Shown here one piece after another: positions 1 to 7,948 of a DNA stretch of 64,000 nucleotides. The position numbers and the translations under genes are program-made. This stretch comes from Candidatus Fermentimicrarchaeum limneticum (GTDB taxonomy: Archaea; Micrarchaeota; Micrarchaeia; Burarchaeales; Fermentimicrarchaeaceae), in assembly GCA_013426015.1 (NCBI GenBank), contig CP058998.1, positions 186,001 through 250,000 of the forward strand. Reading direction: 5' to 3'. The notes under the pieces were generated by a model. It was not told the DNA's origin and ran no database searches. It worked only from the letters and a program-made list of their open reading frames with translations. Numbering within the stretch: the stretch's first letter is position 1; every line of letters starts with the position of its first letter.

Positions 1-798
1 AGGCCCTTCTACGAAGCTGTTGAATACCCTGGCGCCTTTCTCAATTATGACCTTGCCCTTCACCTTGCAGTCCTCCAGCTCTCCCTCCCTCCTTTCGGGC
101 ATTCTGTTGAGCAGGAACTCGTTTGCATCAAACAGCTCCCATGGCATTCCCAGATCACGCCAGAATTCCTTGAGCTCAACCCCCCTGACCCCCTTCTTCT
201 TGGCAAGCATCCTTATCAGGTCGGTTACCTCGTATTCCCTCCTCTTGGAGGGTTCTATAGACCTTAGCTTTGAGAATACAGTATCCTCCATCACATACAT
301 ACTGCAGTTGACAAGCCCACTCCTGCGCACCTTGGGCTTCTCCTCAAATTTTACAATCCTCCCCTTCTCAACCTCCGCAGTACCGTACTCGCTTACGTCA
401 TCAACCCTCTTCAATCCTACTGTCATCTCGGAGTCATGCAGCCTTATGAGCTTTTTTATCGCGCTGCCCTCGGTGATTATGTCGCTCGCAATCCCGACAA
501 AAGGGCCGTCAACCATTCCTTCAGCGGCAAGGAACGCATCTGCAGTTCCTCTCATTTTCTTCTGCTGTGCGTATCTGATCCTAACGCCAAAGTTTCTGCC
601 ATCGCCGAATTCATCTATTATCCTGTCCTTGAGGTAATTGACAACAATCACCAGGTCCTTTACCCCCGCATCCTTCAGCGCTTCAATCACGTGAGTCAGT
701 ATTGGTTTTCCAGCGACAGGTATCATGCACTTAGGCTTGGTATGGGTAAGGGGCTTCAGCCTCTTTCCCTCCCCGCCGGCTATTATGACTCCTTTCAT
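1..798 (-). CDS. sugar-phosphate nucleotidyltransferase, GlmU-like (3' end cut by window)
   Basis: Predicted to transfer a nucleotidyl group to a sugar 1-phosphate, most likely GlcNAc-1-P to UDP-GlcNAc given its partner. The protein opens with MKGVIIAGGEGKRLKPLT, the GGxGxRL loop of the Rossmann-like NTP-transferase fold, followed by KPKCMIPVAGKP. The last visible residues (about 245-266) have the V-x-G-x-V-I-x-x-G-A pattern that begins a left-handed beta-helix acyltransferase domain, so the full gene is probably bifunctional. The start ATG overlaps the stop of the upstream mutase by four bases (ATGA), indicating translational coupling. The 3' end lies outside the window, and thymidylyltransferase-like specificity cannot be excluded. 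Confidence 0.88.
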   Translation of the reverse strand, partial: MKGVIIAGGEGKRLKPLTHTKPKCMIPVAGKPILTHVIEALKDAGVKDLVIVVNYLKDRIIDEFGDGRNFGVRIRYAQQKKMRGTADAFLAAEGMVDGPFVGIASDIITEGSAIKKLIRLHDSEMTVGLKRVDDVSEYGTAEVEKGRIVKFEEKPKVRRSGLVNCSMYVMEDTVFSKLRSIEPSKRREYEVTDLIRMLAKKKGVRGVELKEFWRDLGMPWELFDANEFLLNRMPERREGELEDCKVKGKVIIEKGARVFNSFVEGP

Positions 799-2132
799 TG
801 CAATCCCCCCCTCACGATATTCTCTGCCCTCCTGAAAACTTTCTCCAGTTCTCCTGCGTTCCTGTGCTCGCACGTCAGCCTTATGACAGGCTCTGTCCCT
901 GATGCTCTCACAAGTATCCATCCTCCAGTGAAATCCACCCTGACGCCATCCCTCTCATTCACCTCTCCCCTGAATTCCTTTTCTATCCTCTCCTTTATCC
1001 GCTCCATGGACCCTTTCCTGTCACTGCAGCTGAACTTCATCCTCTTCATCGGGTATTTCCTGACATTCTTCCTCAGCTTGCTTAGCCTGCCTTCGCTGCA
1101 CATGAACTCCACGAATTTTAGTGATGCAAGCATGCCGTCAGGAGACATAACCTCTTCGGGAAATATGTACTCCCCGCACGGCTCCCCGCCAAAAACAGCG
1201 CCGTTTGCCCTGATTAGGTCAGCCACATTCCTGCTCCCAACCTCTGTTATCAGAAGCTTACCGCCCTTCTTTTCAACAGCCTCTCTGACTGCCAGGGATG
1301 CCTCGAATGTTGAGACAACTGTTCCGCCATCCTTGGCGATGTAACCGGACAGCATTGCCAGCTGTTCGTCAAGGCCAAGCACCTCCCCCTTCTCATCTAT
1401 GACAACTGCCCTGTCGCCGTCACCATCATAGCCTACGCCAATATCCGCGCCTGTGCTTCTCACTACCGAGCAAGCATCCTGCAAGCTCTCGCTGTTCGGC
1501 TCAAGACTTCTTGAGAAAATTCCGCTTGGCTCGGAGTTCACGGTGATTACACGGCAGCCTGCCTCCCTGAGCAGGAACGGCGCAATGGATGATGCCGCGC
1601 CGTTACCACAGTCAACAACAACCTTCGGCTTCTTTCTCTCGATGATCCTTCCATCAACAAGAGAAAGTGCAAGCTTTATATGTCTCTCCACCGCATCGTG
1701 CACCTCATAGGACTCACCAGCCTGCCCTACCTCACTATGCTGCACCTTCCTTGCTCTGATCATGTTCTCTATCTCCCTCTCCTCGTCCCTGCCTATCTCC
1801 TCACCGAACCTGTTGTAGAACTTGAATCCGTTGTACTGCGGCGGGTTGTGCGATGCAGTTATGATCACTCCGCTGTCTCCCCTCTCCCTTGTCGCTATTG
1901 CGGTGGTGGGAGTTGAAACAACGCCAAGCCTCAGAGCGCTTCCGCCAAGGAAATTTATCCCAGAAATGAGCGCTCCCTCAAGCACGGCTCCCGACGTTCT
2001 GGTGTCCCTTCCCACCACTACTTTCATCCCCCTCTTCTTCGTTATGACCTCTCCTAGAACAAGCGCCAGCTCCGGAGTTATGCCCTCGTTCACAATCCCA
2101 CGTATGCCCGAGGTGCCGAATGAAACGTCCAT
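795..2132 (-). CDS. glmM: phosphoglucosamine mutase / phosphohexomutase
   Basis: A 445-residue alpha-D-phosphohexomutase. It carries the opening FGTSGIRG, the active-site phosphoserine loop TASHNPPQYNG (about residues 90-100), the metal-binding DGDGDR loop (about 235) and the sugar-recognition loop GGEPCGEYIFPE seen in archaeal GlmM-type enzymes. A C-terminal phosphate-binding RASGTEPVIR motif closes it. It interconverts hexosamine 6- and 1-phosphates and is cotranscribed with the downstream nucleotidyltransferase, which fits UDP-GlcNAc synthesis for glycoconjugates. Phosphomannomutase or phosphoglucomutase activity is the main alternative. The start ATG is 43 bases from the divergent Sec61-beta start. 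Confidence 0.9.
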   Translation of the reverse strand: MDVSFGTSGIRGIVNEGITPELALVLGEVITKKRGMKVVVGRDTRTSGAVLEGALISGINFLGGSALRLGVVSTPTTAIATRERGDSGVIITASHNPPQYNGFKFYNRFGEEIGRDEEREIENMIRARKVQHSEVGQAGESYEVHDAVERHIKLALSLVDGRIIERKKPKVVVDCGNGAASSIAPFLLREAGCRVITVNSEPSGIFSRSLEPNSESLQDACSVVRSTGADIGVGYDGDGDRAVVIDEKGEVLGLDEQLAMLSGYIAKDGGTVVSTFEASLAVREAVEKKGGKLLITEVGSRNVADLIRANGAVFGGEPCGEYIFPEEVMSPDGMLASLKFVEFMCSEGRLSKLRKNVRKYPMKRMKFSCSDRKGSMERIKERIEKEFRGEVNERDGVRVDFTGGWILVRASGTEPVIRLTCEHRNAGELEKVFRRAENIVRGGLQ

Positions 2133-2175
2133 TATACCACAATTATTAAAAATTACGAAGCTTAAATAAATAGTT

Positions 2176-2328
2176 ATGGCAGAGAAGGTGAGCGCGCCGC
2201 AAAGCTCGACTGGAATACTGCGTTTCTACGACACGAACACTGGCGGGCCGCAGCTGGACCCGAGATGGGTGATAATTTCCACGATAGCATTCATGATAAT
2301 CTTGAAGGTCGTAGACTACCTCTTCTAG
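2176..2328 (+). CDS. preprotein translocase subunit Sec61-beta (SecG)
   Basis: A 50-residue protein starting MAEKVSAPQSSTGILRFYD and containing GGPQLDPRW just before a single C-terminal transmembrane helix. This is the signature of the archaeal Sec61-beta tail-anchored subunit of the SecYE-beta channel. The short cytoplasmic N-terminus plus one helix matches the family length. An AT-rich element at about 2141-2155 lies 25-30 bases before the ATG and no Shine-Dalgarno is present, so a leaderless transcript is likely. The gene converges on the HD-domain gene, with three bases between stops. Confidence 0.9.
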   Translation: MAEKVSAPQSSTGILRFYDTNTGGPQLDPRWVIISTIAFMIILKVVDYLF

Positions 2329-2331
2329 TTG

Positions 2332-3507
2332 TTATCCTACGAACTGTCTGAAAAACCTCTTGCAGACCAGTCCCACCCTCTTCCTCTGCTCCCTCGGGCA
2401 TGCAACTATCGCCCTCATCCTCATCTCCTCCGTCTTCCTTATCGCGCCGACTATCTCGGAAAGCCTCTCAAGGGGATACTCCCTCGAACCTTTGAGTATG
2501 TGGACGCTGCTCTCCCCGAATTTTTCATCATAACCCTGCCTGCACTCTAGGATGATGTCCTCGATTCCGCTTTTCTCCCTAATCTCATCCTCAACCCTCC
2601 TTATGCTCCAATAGTTCCTGAAAAGCTCCCTTCCCCTCCTGTTGAGCCTGTTCAGTTCCAGCTCGTAAGCTCTTTTGAAAAGCTTCCTCCTTTCAATCCT
2701 TTCAATCAGCCTGCCGCTCCTCTCTCCTTTCCTAAGGGCAAAACCAAGCTCCGCATCATTGCAGCCCGTGATCTCAGCAGTTGTCACACCCCCATCCTCA
2801 AGCGCAAGCTCGACAGCCCTGCCCAGCATTGCGCTTGCAATCCGGACAGCATGATGGTAGTAAACTGAAGAGAACATGAGGAACCTTGCGATTAGAAGGG
2901 ATTCCGCAGCCTCGATCCCGCCCCACTCCACCACTGCCCTGCCTCCTTTAAGGCGTATGGTATGCACAAGTCTGTCCCAGTCTATCACCCCGTAGGCAAC
3001 GCCGGTATAATGAGAGTCCCTCAGGAGGTAGTCCATCCTGTCAGAACCAAGATCGAAATCTATCATGCCTCCCTTCTCATCCCCGCCGATTAAAGCGCAT
3101 ATTCTTTTCACGTCATAACCGTTGTCTTCGAGTATCTCGCCGCTGCCGCCTTTAGTCAATGTCTCAACCCCCCTCTGCTCGTGGTTGCCCATTCTCTTCC
3201 TGACAAGAATTCCCTCGTTCTCGTGGGAGAATGCAGTATGCCCCACGTCATGGAGCAGTGCAGCCGCCCTCATGTTTTTGGTTTCATCCTCCGAAAGGGA
3301 CAGGTTCTCGCATATCCGGCCGGTTATGTGCATCGTTCCAAGCGAATGCTCGAAGCGGGTGTGGTTCGCACCTGGGTAGACCAGATATGCAACGGCCATC
3401 TGCTTTATCCCCCTGAGCTTCTGCATCTCAGGAGTGTCTATAACCATAAGCTCGGCATCGCTGACCCTTATGTTCCCGTGAACCGCATCCTTTATGACGT
3501 GCATCAT
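2332..3507 (-). CDS. HD-domain phosphohydrolase (dNTPase/SAMHD1-like family)
   Basis: A 391-residue protein of the COG1078 HD superfamily. Metal ligands are visible in order: H in HTRFEHSLG (about residue 50), the HD pair in LLHDVGHTAFSH (about 88) and D in DLGSDRMDYLLRDS (about 150). Relatives hydrolyse dNTPs or other nucleotides, and the substrate here is not known. Its ATGATG start overlaps the stop of the upstream AbrB/winged-helix gene (ATGA), so the two are probably translated together. The C-terminal half is helical and basic. Confidence 0.85.
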   Translation of the reverse strand: MMHVIKDAVHGNIRVSDAELMVIDTPEMQKLRGIKQMAVAYLVYPGANHTRFEHSLGTMHITGRICENLSLSEDETKNMRAAALLHDVGHTAFSHENEGILVRKRMGNHEQRGVETLTKGGSGEILEDNGYDVKRICALIGGDEKGGMIDFDLGSDRMDYLLRDSHYTGVAYGVIDWDRLVHTIRLKGGRAVVEWGGIEAAESLLIARFLMFSSVYYHHAVRIASAMLGRAVELALEDGGVTTAEITGCNDAELGFALRKGERSGRLIERIERRKLFKRAYELELNRLNRRGRELFRNYWSIRRVEDEIREKSGIEDIILECRQGYDEKFGESSVHILKGSREYPLERLSEIVGAIRKTEEMRMRAIVACPREQRKRVGLVCKRFFRQFVG

Positions 3508-4280
3508 ACCAGCTCGTAAACACCCTTGCTCCTCTCTATCGCGTCCCCCGTCTCCCTCATTATCTCCAGTACCACCCTCAGAGCGGATTCATCCATCCTG
3601 AGTTCCCTGCTCAGATCGTATACGTTCTTGGCTCCCTTCTTCATAACCTGCCTCACCTTCTCGCTTGCCCCGACAAGCCAGATTCTCCTCGCAATGTAGA
3701 ACTTCTTGTCAAACCCCCTCGTCCCAACTATGTTCCCGCTGCGTATCTCTTTCTCAAGGTTATTGCATATCCTCTCTACCTCCCTTGCGTCATCAATCAC
3801 CGCGTAACCAGCCTTGTCAAGCGCCGCCTCCGGGGTCGGTTCAGTCCTGCCCTGCTTCTCGTTTTTGAGAATGGAATACACGTCATTTGATATGTCATAC
3901 ACTCCAGTCTTGGAGTACTTGCCGCCCTTGTAGATCCTCACGGCTCCGTCCTCAACCAGCCTGGAGAGCACATCCCTCTCCTTGGAGTTGAGCTTCTTGT
4001 GGACATTGTACGGTATCCTCTCGGAGAACTTTGTGCTGTTAAGCTTCCTCAAAAGCTCCATCTCTTCTGGGCTGAGTCCCTTCTTACCGCCAGGAATCTC
4101 AACCTCTCCAATCTGCTCCCTCAGCATCCCTTCCACCGCATCCTTCTTCACAAGCGTGAAAACGCCTGGCTTTATCTCGTAGAAATCGACTTCCTCCCCT
4201 GCATTCAGCTTTAGTTTCTCGACCATCCCTTTCGGGAGTATGCACGCTAGGTTGTCCCCAACCTTGTAAACTCGAACTAT
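3504..4280 (-). CDS. AbrB-like/winged-helix protein with probable ATA start
   Basis: The C-terminal part looks like two winged-helix segments (residues near LLRKLNSTKFSERIPYNVHKK and the end AKNVYDLSRELRMDESA), suggesting a DNA-binding regulator. The first conventional start is ATG at 4226, but the frame stays open upstream to a stop at 4293-4295. That extension encodes GIVRVYKVGDNLACILPKG, which completes an AbrB/SpoVT swapped-hairpin domain (V-x-K-V-G-x-x-x-x-x-L-P-K-G). A Shine-Dalgarno GGAGGGTG sits five bases before an in-frame ATA at 4280, and a TATA-like CTTAAATTG lies about 25 bases before that. I therefore choose 4280. An assembly error or a start at 4226 are the alternatives. The gene is coupled to the HD gene downstream. 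Confidence 0.7.
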   Translation of the reverse strand: MVRVYKVGDNLACILPKGMVEKLKLNAGEEVDFYEIKPGVFTLVKKDAVEGMLREQIGEVEIPGGKKGLSPEEMELLRKLNSTKFSERIPYNVHKKLNSKERDVLSRLVEDGAVRIYKGGKYSKTGVYDISNDVYSILKNEKQGRTEPTPEAALDKAGYAVIDDAREVERICNNLEKEIRSGNIVGTRGFDKKFYIARRIWLVGASEKVRQVMKKGAKNVYDLSRELRMDESALRVVLEIMRETGDAIERSKGVYELV

Positions 4281-4323
4281 CCCATCACCCTCCTAATTAA
4301 TGTTCACGTTACAATTTAAGCCT

Positions 4324-4698
4324 TCACTCGAAATACGCAAGGGGAGTGCATCTCTTGTCAAACATGGCGAATGCAATCAACTTGGCATCTTCCTTGTCCT
4401 TGCTGATTTTCGCAGCATCTTCGAGGCATTCCTTCAACAGCTCAATCTGGTACTTCCTGTACCTGTCGTACTTGTCCTTCGCAACCTCTGCCTCGCTTAT
4501 CACTGCGATTGACTTTATCTCCCTTGTCACGCCATCATATTCCACAGTCACCTGACTGCCTCTCCTGAGTTTTCTCACCTCGACAGGAAACTCCTTTGGA
4601 TAGGTGAAGAATTCCCTCCCCTCATCGGAATCAACAGCAACCCAGTTCCTGTTGTTCTTCCTCCCAGCTCCGAAAAACTTGCCTGTGACCTCAGCCAT
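4324..4698 (-). CDS. hypothetical protein, 124 aa
   Basis: Family not recognised. The first 70 residues are beta-rich (KNNRNWVAVDSDEGREFF, GSQVTVEYDGVTREIKSIAVI) and resemble a small OB-like barrel. The remainder is one long charged helix (KDKYDRYRKYQIELLKECLEDAAK) with a short tail. A good Shine-Dalgarno (GGAGG) precedes the ATG by six bases, and a TATA-like TTTATTATAC lies about 30 bases upstream, so it appears to start its own transcript. Nucleic-acid binding is possible from the fold impression only. Confidence 0.75.
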   Translation of the reverse strand: MAEVTGKFFGAGRKNNRNWVAVDSDEGREFFTYPKEFPVEVRKLRRGSQVTVEYDGVTREIKSIAVISEAEVAKDKYDRYRKYQIELLKECLEDAAKISKDKEDAKLIAFAMFDKRCTPLAYFE

Positions 4699-4749
4699 AA
4701 ACTCGCCTCCCTATATTATTACAGATTGTATAATAAACATTGATAAACA

Positions 4750-5649
4750 TTAAGCCCATTTTCTCTGCTCCGTGCACCTTGGGTGAAGGCGGAATTTTTT
4801 CTTCAGTTTCTCCACCTTCCCGAGAATCTCATCTGGAATATCGTACTCCTTCTCACCAAGCATGTGGTGGATATACCCAACATCATGGGGCTCCAGCCCC
4901 ATCAGCTTAACTCCAACCGCATCCGCAAGCAAGGGATCTGTTGATGCAATTGCCCAGCCGCATTCTATCACAACTCCGCATACTGGTCCCTCCCCCTCCA
5001 TCCCATGAAACCCATCTATGACTGAGAGATTGGGCTTTATCTTTTTGAGAAATTCCGATAGGTTCATGTTGATGAGCTTCACGCACCGCTCGTAGAGCAG
5101 CAAATCCACATATATCCTGATGCCATGCACCTTCCGCCTATCAGCAGGATGAATCACACCCATCATGTTTTTCAGGGAGAGAGTCACAAGCGCATAATCA
5201 TGTGTTTTGGGAAGCGTGAGCGAGATGATGTAATCATAGTTGAATATGTCATCCGCAACTCTTATGCTCGCATCACCCAAATTTGTTTTTACATCCATCA
5301 GCTCGCGATACTCGCCGCTGTTGAAATCCCTCAGCTCCGCCCCATAGCTCCTGCAGAGCTCATCAACGCCTGCTCTTCTGAATGCAGTGAATGTGCTGCC
5401 TCCAAGGTAGTATGCTTCACCGCTCCCATCCCCAACTGTCACATCTCTTTTTTTCATTTCTTTCAAAACATCCAGCACAGCCCTCAGAGCATCTATATGG
5501 GTATTCGCTCCCTCATTTTCCAGAGCAGTGAAGTTTGGCTTGACAAGTATCCTCTTCGCTTTACTAAGTTCCTTAAGCTCAATAGAGTTCAGAGCGTTTA
5601 TGAGGTTCTCATACCTGCTTCCTCCTGAAACAAGAGAGATATTCCTCAT
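4750..5649 (-). CDS. DUF362 domain protein
   Basis: A 299-residue protein of the DUF362 family. It shows ILVKPNFTA near the N-terminus, a VGDGSGEAYYLGGS loop, and SLTLPKTHDYALVTLSLKNMMG in the middle, the family core. No ferredoxin-type cysteine motifs are present, unlike some members. Function is unknown, and relatives often sit beside redox proteins. The ATG at 5649 follows the 3'-phosphoesterase stop by four bases, making it the last gene of the tight leftward cluster that begins at 10150. Confidence 0.85.
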   Translation of the reverse strand: MRNISLVSGGSRYENLINALNSIELKELSKAKRILVKPNFTALENEGANTHIDALRAVLDVLKEMKKRDVTVGDGSGEAYYLGGSTFTAFRRAGVDELCRSYGAELRDFNSGEYRELMDVKTNLGDASIRVADDIFNYDYIISLTLPKTHDYALVTLSLKNMMGVIHPADRRKVHGIRIYVDLLLYERCVKLINMNLSEFLKKIKPNLSVIDGFHGMEGEGPVCGVVIECGWAIASTDPLLADAVGVKLMGLEPHDVGYIHHMLGEKEYDIPDEILGKVEKLKKKFRLHPRCTEQRKWA

Positions 5650-5653
5650 CAAC

Positions 5654-6079
5654 TCACTTCTTTCTGAAAATGAGCCAGCCCATTTTAGTTTTAATCATAA
5701 CGTACATCCCCTTCACTTTCTTTCCTTCCAGCTCGAATTCAATCTTGTTCTGATCCCACAGCTTCACCCTTGCTTTTCCCCTGTCATAAGTTCTCACGGT
5801 TCCAGCGCCGTACATCCCCTCAGGAATCGTGCCCTCAAAATCAGCATATTCAAGAGGATGGTCCTCTGTCGGAACTGCAAGCCTCTTCTCATCCCCCTCT
5901 GGGAAACCTTTCGGCACAGCCCAGCTTTTGAGAACTCCTTCCCTTTCAAGCCTGAAGTCGTGGTGCCAGTGCGATGCCTGGTGCTCCTGGATTACAAATA
6001 CCCCGCCAGCATCTTCCGTCTTTCCCTGCGGCTCTGGGCTTTTCGAGAAATCCCTCTTCTTCCTGTATTCCTCAAGCAT
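5654..6079 (-). CDS. stand-alone DNA ligase D-type 3'-phosphoesterase
   Basis: A protein of about 141 residues matching the phosphoesterase module of LigD, which trims 3'-phosphates and 3'-ribonucleotides at broken DNA ends. Visible signatures are the Q-E-H and HHDFRLE pair (about residues 32-45) holding the catalytic histidines and aspartate, LKSWAVPKG, PTEDHPLEYADFEG and IPEGMYGAGTV. No ligase or polymerase domain is attached, as in other archaeal stand-alone versions. The start is ATG 6079, or GTG 6082 one codon earlier. The stop of the PAS gene overlaps the start. Confidence 0.88.
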   Translation of the reverse strand: MLEEYRKKRDFSKSPEPQGKTEDAGGVFVIQEHQASHWHHDFRLEREGVLKSWAVPKGFPEGDEKRLAVPTEDHPLEYADFEGTIPEGMYGAGTVRTYDRGKARVKLWDQNKIEFELEGKKVKGMYVMIKTKMGWLIFRKK

Positions 6080-6465
6080 CACAGGAGCCTCTTCTCACCA
6101 GTTATCTTCTGTATGTTCGTTATGTCCTGAGTCACTTCTATGCATCCTCGGTATTCGCCTTTCCTGCTCCTGACTGCAAAGTAACGAATGTAAATCTTTC
6201 TTCCATCCAAATCAATCCAGAATTCGGCAGAATCCCTCTTGCCGCTCCTGAATTCATAGAGAATCCTGTTCACAGCAACCAAACTTTTCTCAGGGTGGCA
6301 CTTCTGCACAGTCCTGCCTATAACAGAAGCAGGCCTCTGGAAGATCTCCCTCCTCCCCTCCTTGTTGAAGTACCTGACAGTTTCGTTCGCATCTATGAAG
6401 GAAATCTCAAACGGCAGGGTGTCCAGTATGTCGTCCAGATATTCCTTAGGCAGATTCTCAATCAT
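6079..6465 (-). CDS. PAS domain protein (DUF438-associated PAS type)
   Basis: 128 residues forming one PAS fold: ISFIDANETVRYFNKEG, VIGRTVQKCHPEKS, FRSGKRDSAEFWI and YIRYFAVRSRKGEY, ending VTQDITNIQKITGEKRLL. This pattern matches the PAS module usually found at the C-terminus of DUF438 proteins, some of which bind heme. Here it stands alone without an effector domain, so it may sense a ligand or redox state and act through a partner. The start ATG overlaps the AMMECR1 stop by four bases (ATGA), and its own stop overlaps the phosphoesterase start. Confidence 0.85.
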   Translation of the reverse strand: MIENLPKEYLDDILDTLPFEISFIDANETVRYFNKEGRREIFQRPASVIGRTVQKCHPEKSLVAVNRILYEFRSGKRDSAEFWIDLDGRKIYIRYFAVRSRKGEYRGCIEVTQDITNIQKITGEKRLL

Positions 6466-7070
6466 CTTCCCACCCCTAGCTCAACCTCAACAACTTTGCC
6501 TTTTGGCTTCTCCTCCTTGAAGACCTGGCTCTGGAAGCGGTATAACCTGACCTTAGGGCGCAGCCACATGTCCAGAGGTAAGCCTGCCTTGTAGCATGTC
6601 TGTGAGAGGAACTCCTCCTCGTCCCAATTTTGCTCAACCGGCACTATCGGAAGAAGCAGGCCAGAATAATACCCATACTCGACAATCAGGCCGTCCTTCC
6701 CGACTTTTATCTTCTTCGGGTATTCCTTCGTATCGCCAACTTTAACAATTTCCGGAACGGTCAGCACGCTTATTTCTACGGTGCAGTTATCCAGCTCCTT
6801 CCTGCTCATTTCAGGAAACCTGGGGTCGCTTGTTGCCGAGTTTATCGCGCAATCCACAACAGACTGCGCCAGCTCCTTCACGGGATATGGGTAGCCTATG
6901 CAACCCCTCAATCCCTTTTCGGGATACGTCTCAATTGTGACGAAAACGCCTCTCTTCTCAAGCAAGGAAGCCGGCGGATTCTCGGGTTCTGTCGCAATCC
7001 TTTTTTCAAGATAGACCTCGACGGTTTTCCTCGCAAGCTTAATCAGATACTCCCCTTCTGCAATGGACAG
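6462..7070 (-). CDS. AMMECR1 / AmmeMemoRadiSam system protein A, probable CTG start
   Basis: The AMMECR1 fold is clear from LLEKRGVFVTIE, GLRGCIGYPYPVKEL and NSATSDPRFPEM, the classic LRGCIG and D-P-R-F-P motifs. The first ATG/GTG/TTG in frame (TTG 6965) would remove the conserved first helix, yet the frame upstream encodes SIAEGEYLIKLARKTVEVYL, exactly the family's N-terminus. A GGTGAT Shine-Dalgarno, overlapping the stop of the upstream gene, sits six bases before a CTG at 7070. I place the start there (202 aa). ATT 7064 is the alternative. In other genomes this family accompanies Memo and a radical-SAM protein, and neither is seen here. Confidence 0.82.
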   Translation of the reverse strand: MSIAEGEYLIKLARKTVEVYLEKRIATEPENPPASLLEKRGVFVTIETYPEKGLRGCIGYPYPVKELAQSVVDCAINSATSDPRFPEMSRKELDNCTVEISVLTVPEIVKVGDTKEYPKKIKVGKDGLIVEYGYYSGLLLPIVPVEQNWDEEEFLSQTCYKAGLPLDMWLRPKVRLYRFQSQVFKEEKPKGKVVEVELGVGR

Positions 7071-7077
7071 CGTGAAA

Positions 7078-7944
7078 TCACCTCGTTCCAGGCGAGACTC
7101 TCATCAGTCTCATGATTATCAGGTATTTCGCAAGCGGGAATAGCAGGAGATAGAATGGTACAATCAGCGGGATGGCTATCCTGAATCCAGCAAGAATTGC
7201 ACCTTGGGAAAGCAGCAGCACCATCACGCCTGGGATTATGCCTGTCAGGAAGATTAGGAAGATGGAGTACTTGACCGACTCGTTCGTGTAGACCGATATC
7301 GAATTCCTCCTTGAAATCTCAATCTCCTTTATGAAGTTCTCCAGGACATTTGCTATGTTCACTCCGCTCCCCATTGCATAGCTGAGCGTTGCAACAAACC
7401 TCTGGAAGGTTATCGACGGGGTCCTCATGGAAATCTCCAAAAAGGCTTCATTGACCTCCTCTCCTTCTTTTATTCTGACCAAGCTCTCCCTGAAAAGCTC
7501 GGAGACAACTCCGTAGTTCTCCCTTGAGATAGATTCTATCGCATCATGCAAAGGTATGCCGGAACGCAGCTCAGAGAGCAGGTGCCTCAGCGAATCTAGG
7601 AGGTTAAGTTCCACGTCCCTAGCCCTGCTGCGCACCACGAAGTCGAAGTATTGGATTGCAACCAGGGTCGAAACGAAAAGCATTATTAGCGATAGAAGCA
7701 GAGAGAGGTAGAATGTGAACTTGAAGTAAGTAGCGAGAGAGGCAAAATATACAAGAGATAGGATGAAGCACGTTATCCCAACCCCAACAACGAATGAGGA
7801 GTAACCCTCGGGGGTTATGTCAACACCGGACTGGAGGATCATAAGCTTCGTTGCCTTCGATGTCGGCACTATCCTCTGCGGGTCTATGCCGATTCTTGAA
7901 AAAAGCTTGGACCCGAAGGCCGAGAAATCCGCAACAAAGCTCAT
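7078..7944 (-). CDS. type II/IV secretion F-family membrane protein (TadC/FlaJ-like)
   Basis: A 288-residue polytopic protein with the T2SSF architecture. It has a short cytoplasmic N-terminus, two hydrophobic helices (about residues 50-105), a helical cytoplasmic domain (LLDSLRHLLSELRSGIPLHDAIE, YAMGSGVNIANVLENFIKEIE) and two C-terminal membrane helices. It would form the inner-membrane platform of an archaeal pilus or secretion machine, driven by the ATPase encoded immediately upstream (four bases between genes). The single F domain is shorter than archaellum FlaJ and closer to TadB/TadC size. Confidence 0.85.
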   Translation of the reverse strand: MSFVADFSAFGSKLFSRIGIDPQRIVPTSKATKLMILQSGVDITPEGYSSFVVGVGITCFILSLVYFASLATYFKFTFYLSLLLSLIMLFVSTLVAIQYFDFVVRSRARDVELNLLDSLRHLLSELRSGIPLHDAIESISRENYGVVSELFRESLVRIKEGEEVNEAFLEISMRTPSITFQRFVATLSYAMGSGVNIANVLENFIKEIEISRRNSISVYTNESVKYSIFLIFLTGIIPGVMVLLLSQGAILAGFRIAIPLIVPFYLLLFPLAKYLIIMRLMRVSPGTR

Positions 7945-7948
7945 GCGA

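Noticed and set aside
436-1344. 302-codon ORF on the plus strand
   Set aside because: Antisense to the clearly coding GlmM and nucleotidyltransferase genes, with no recognisable protein features.
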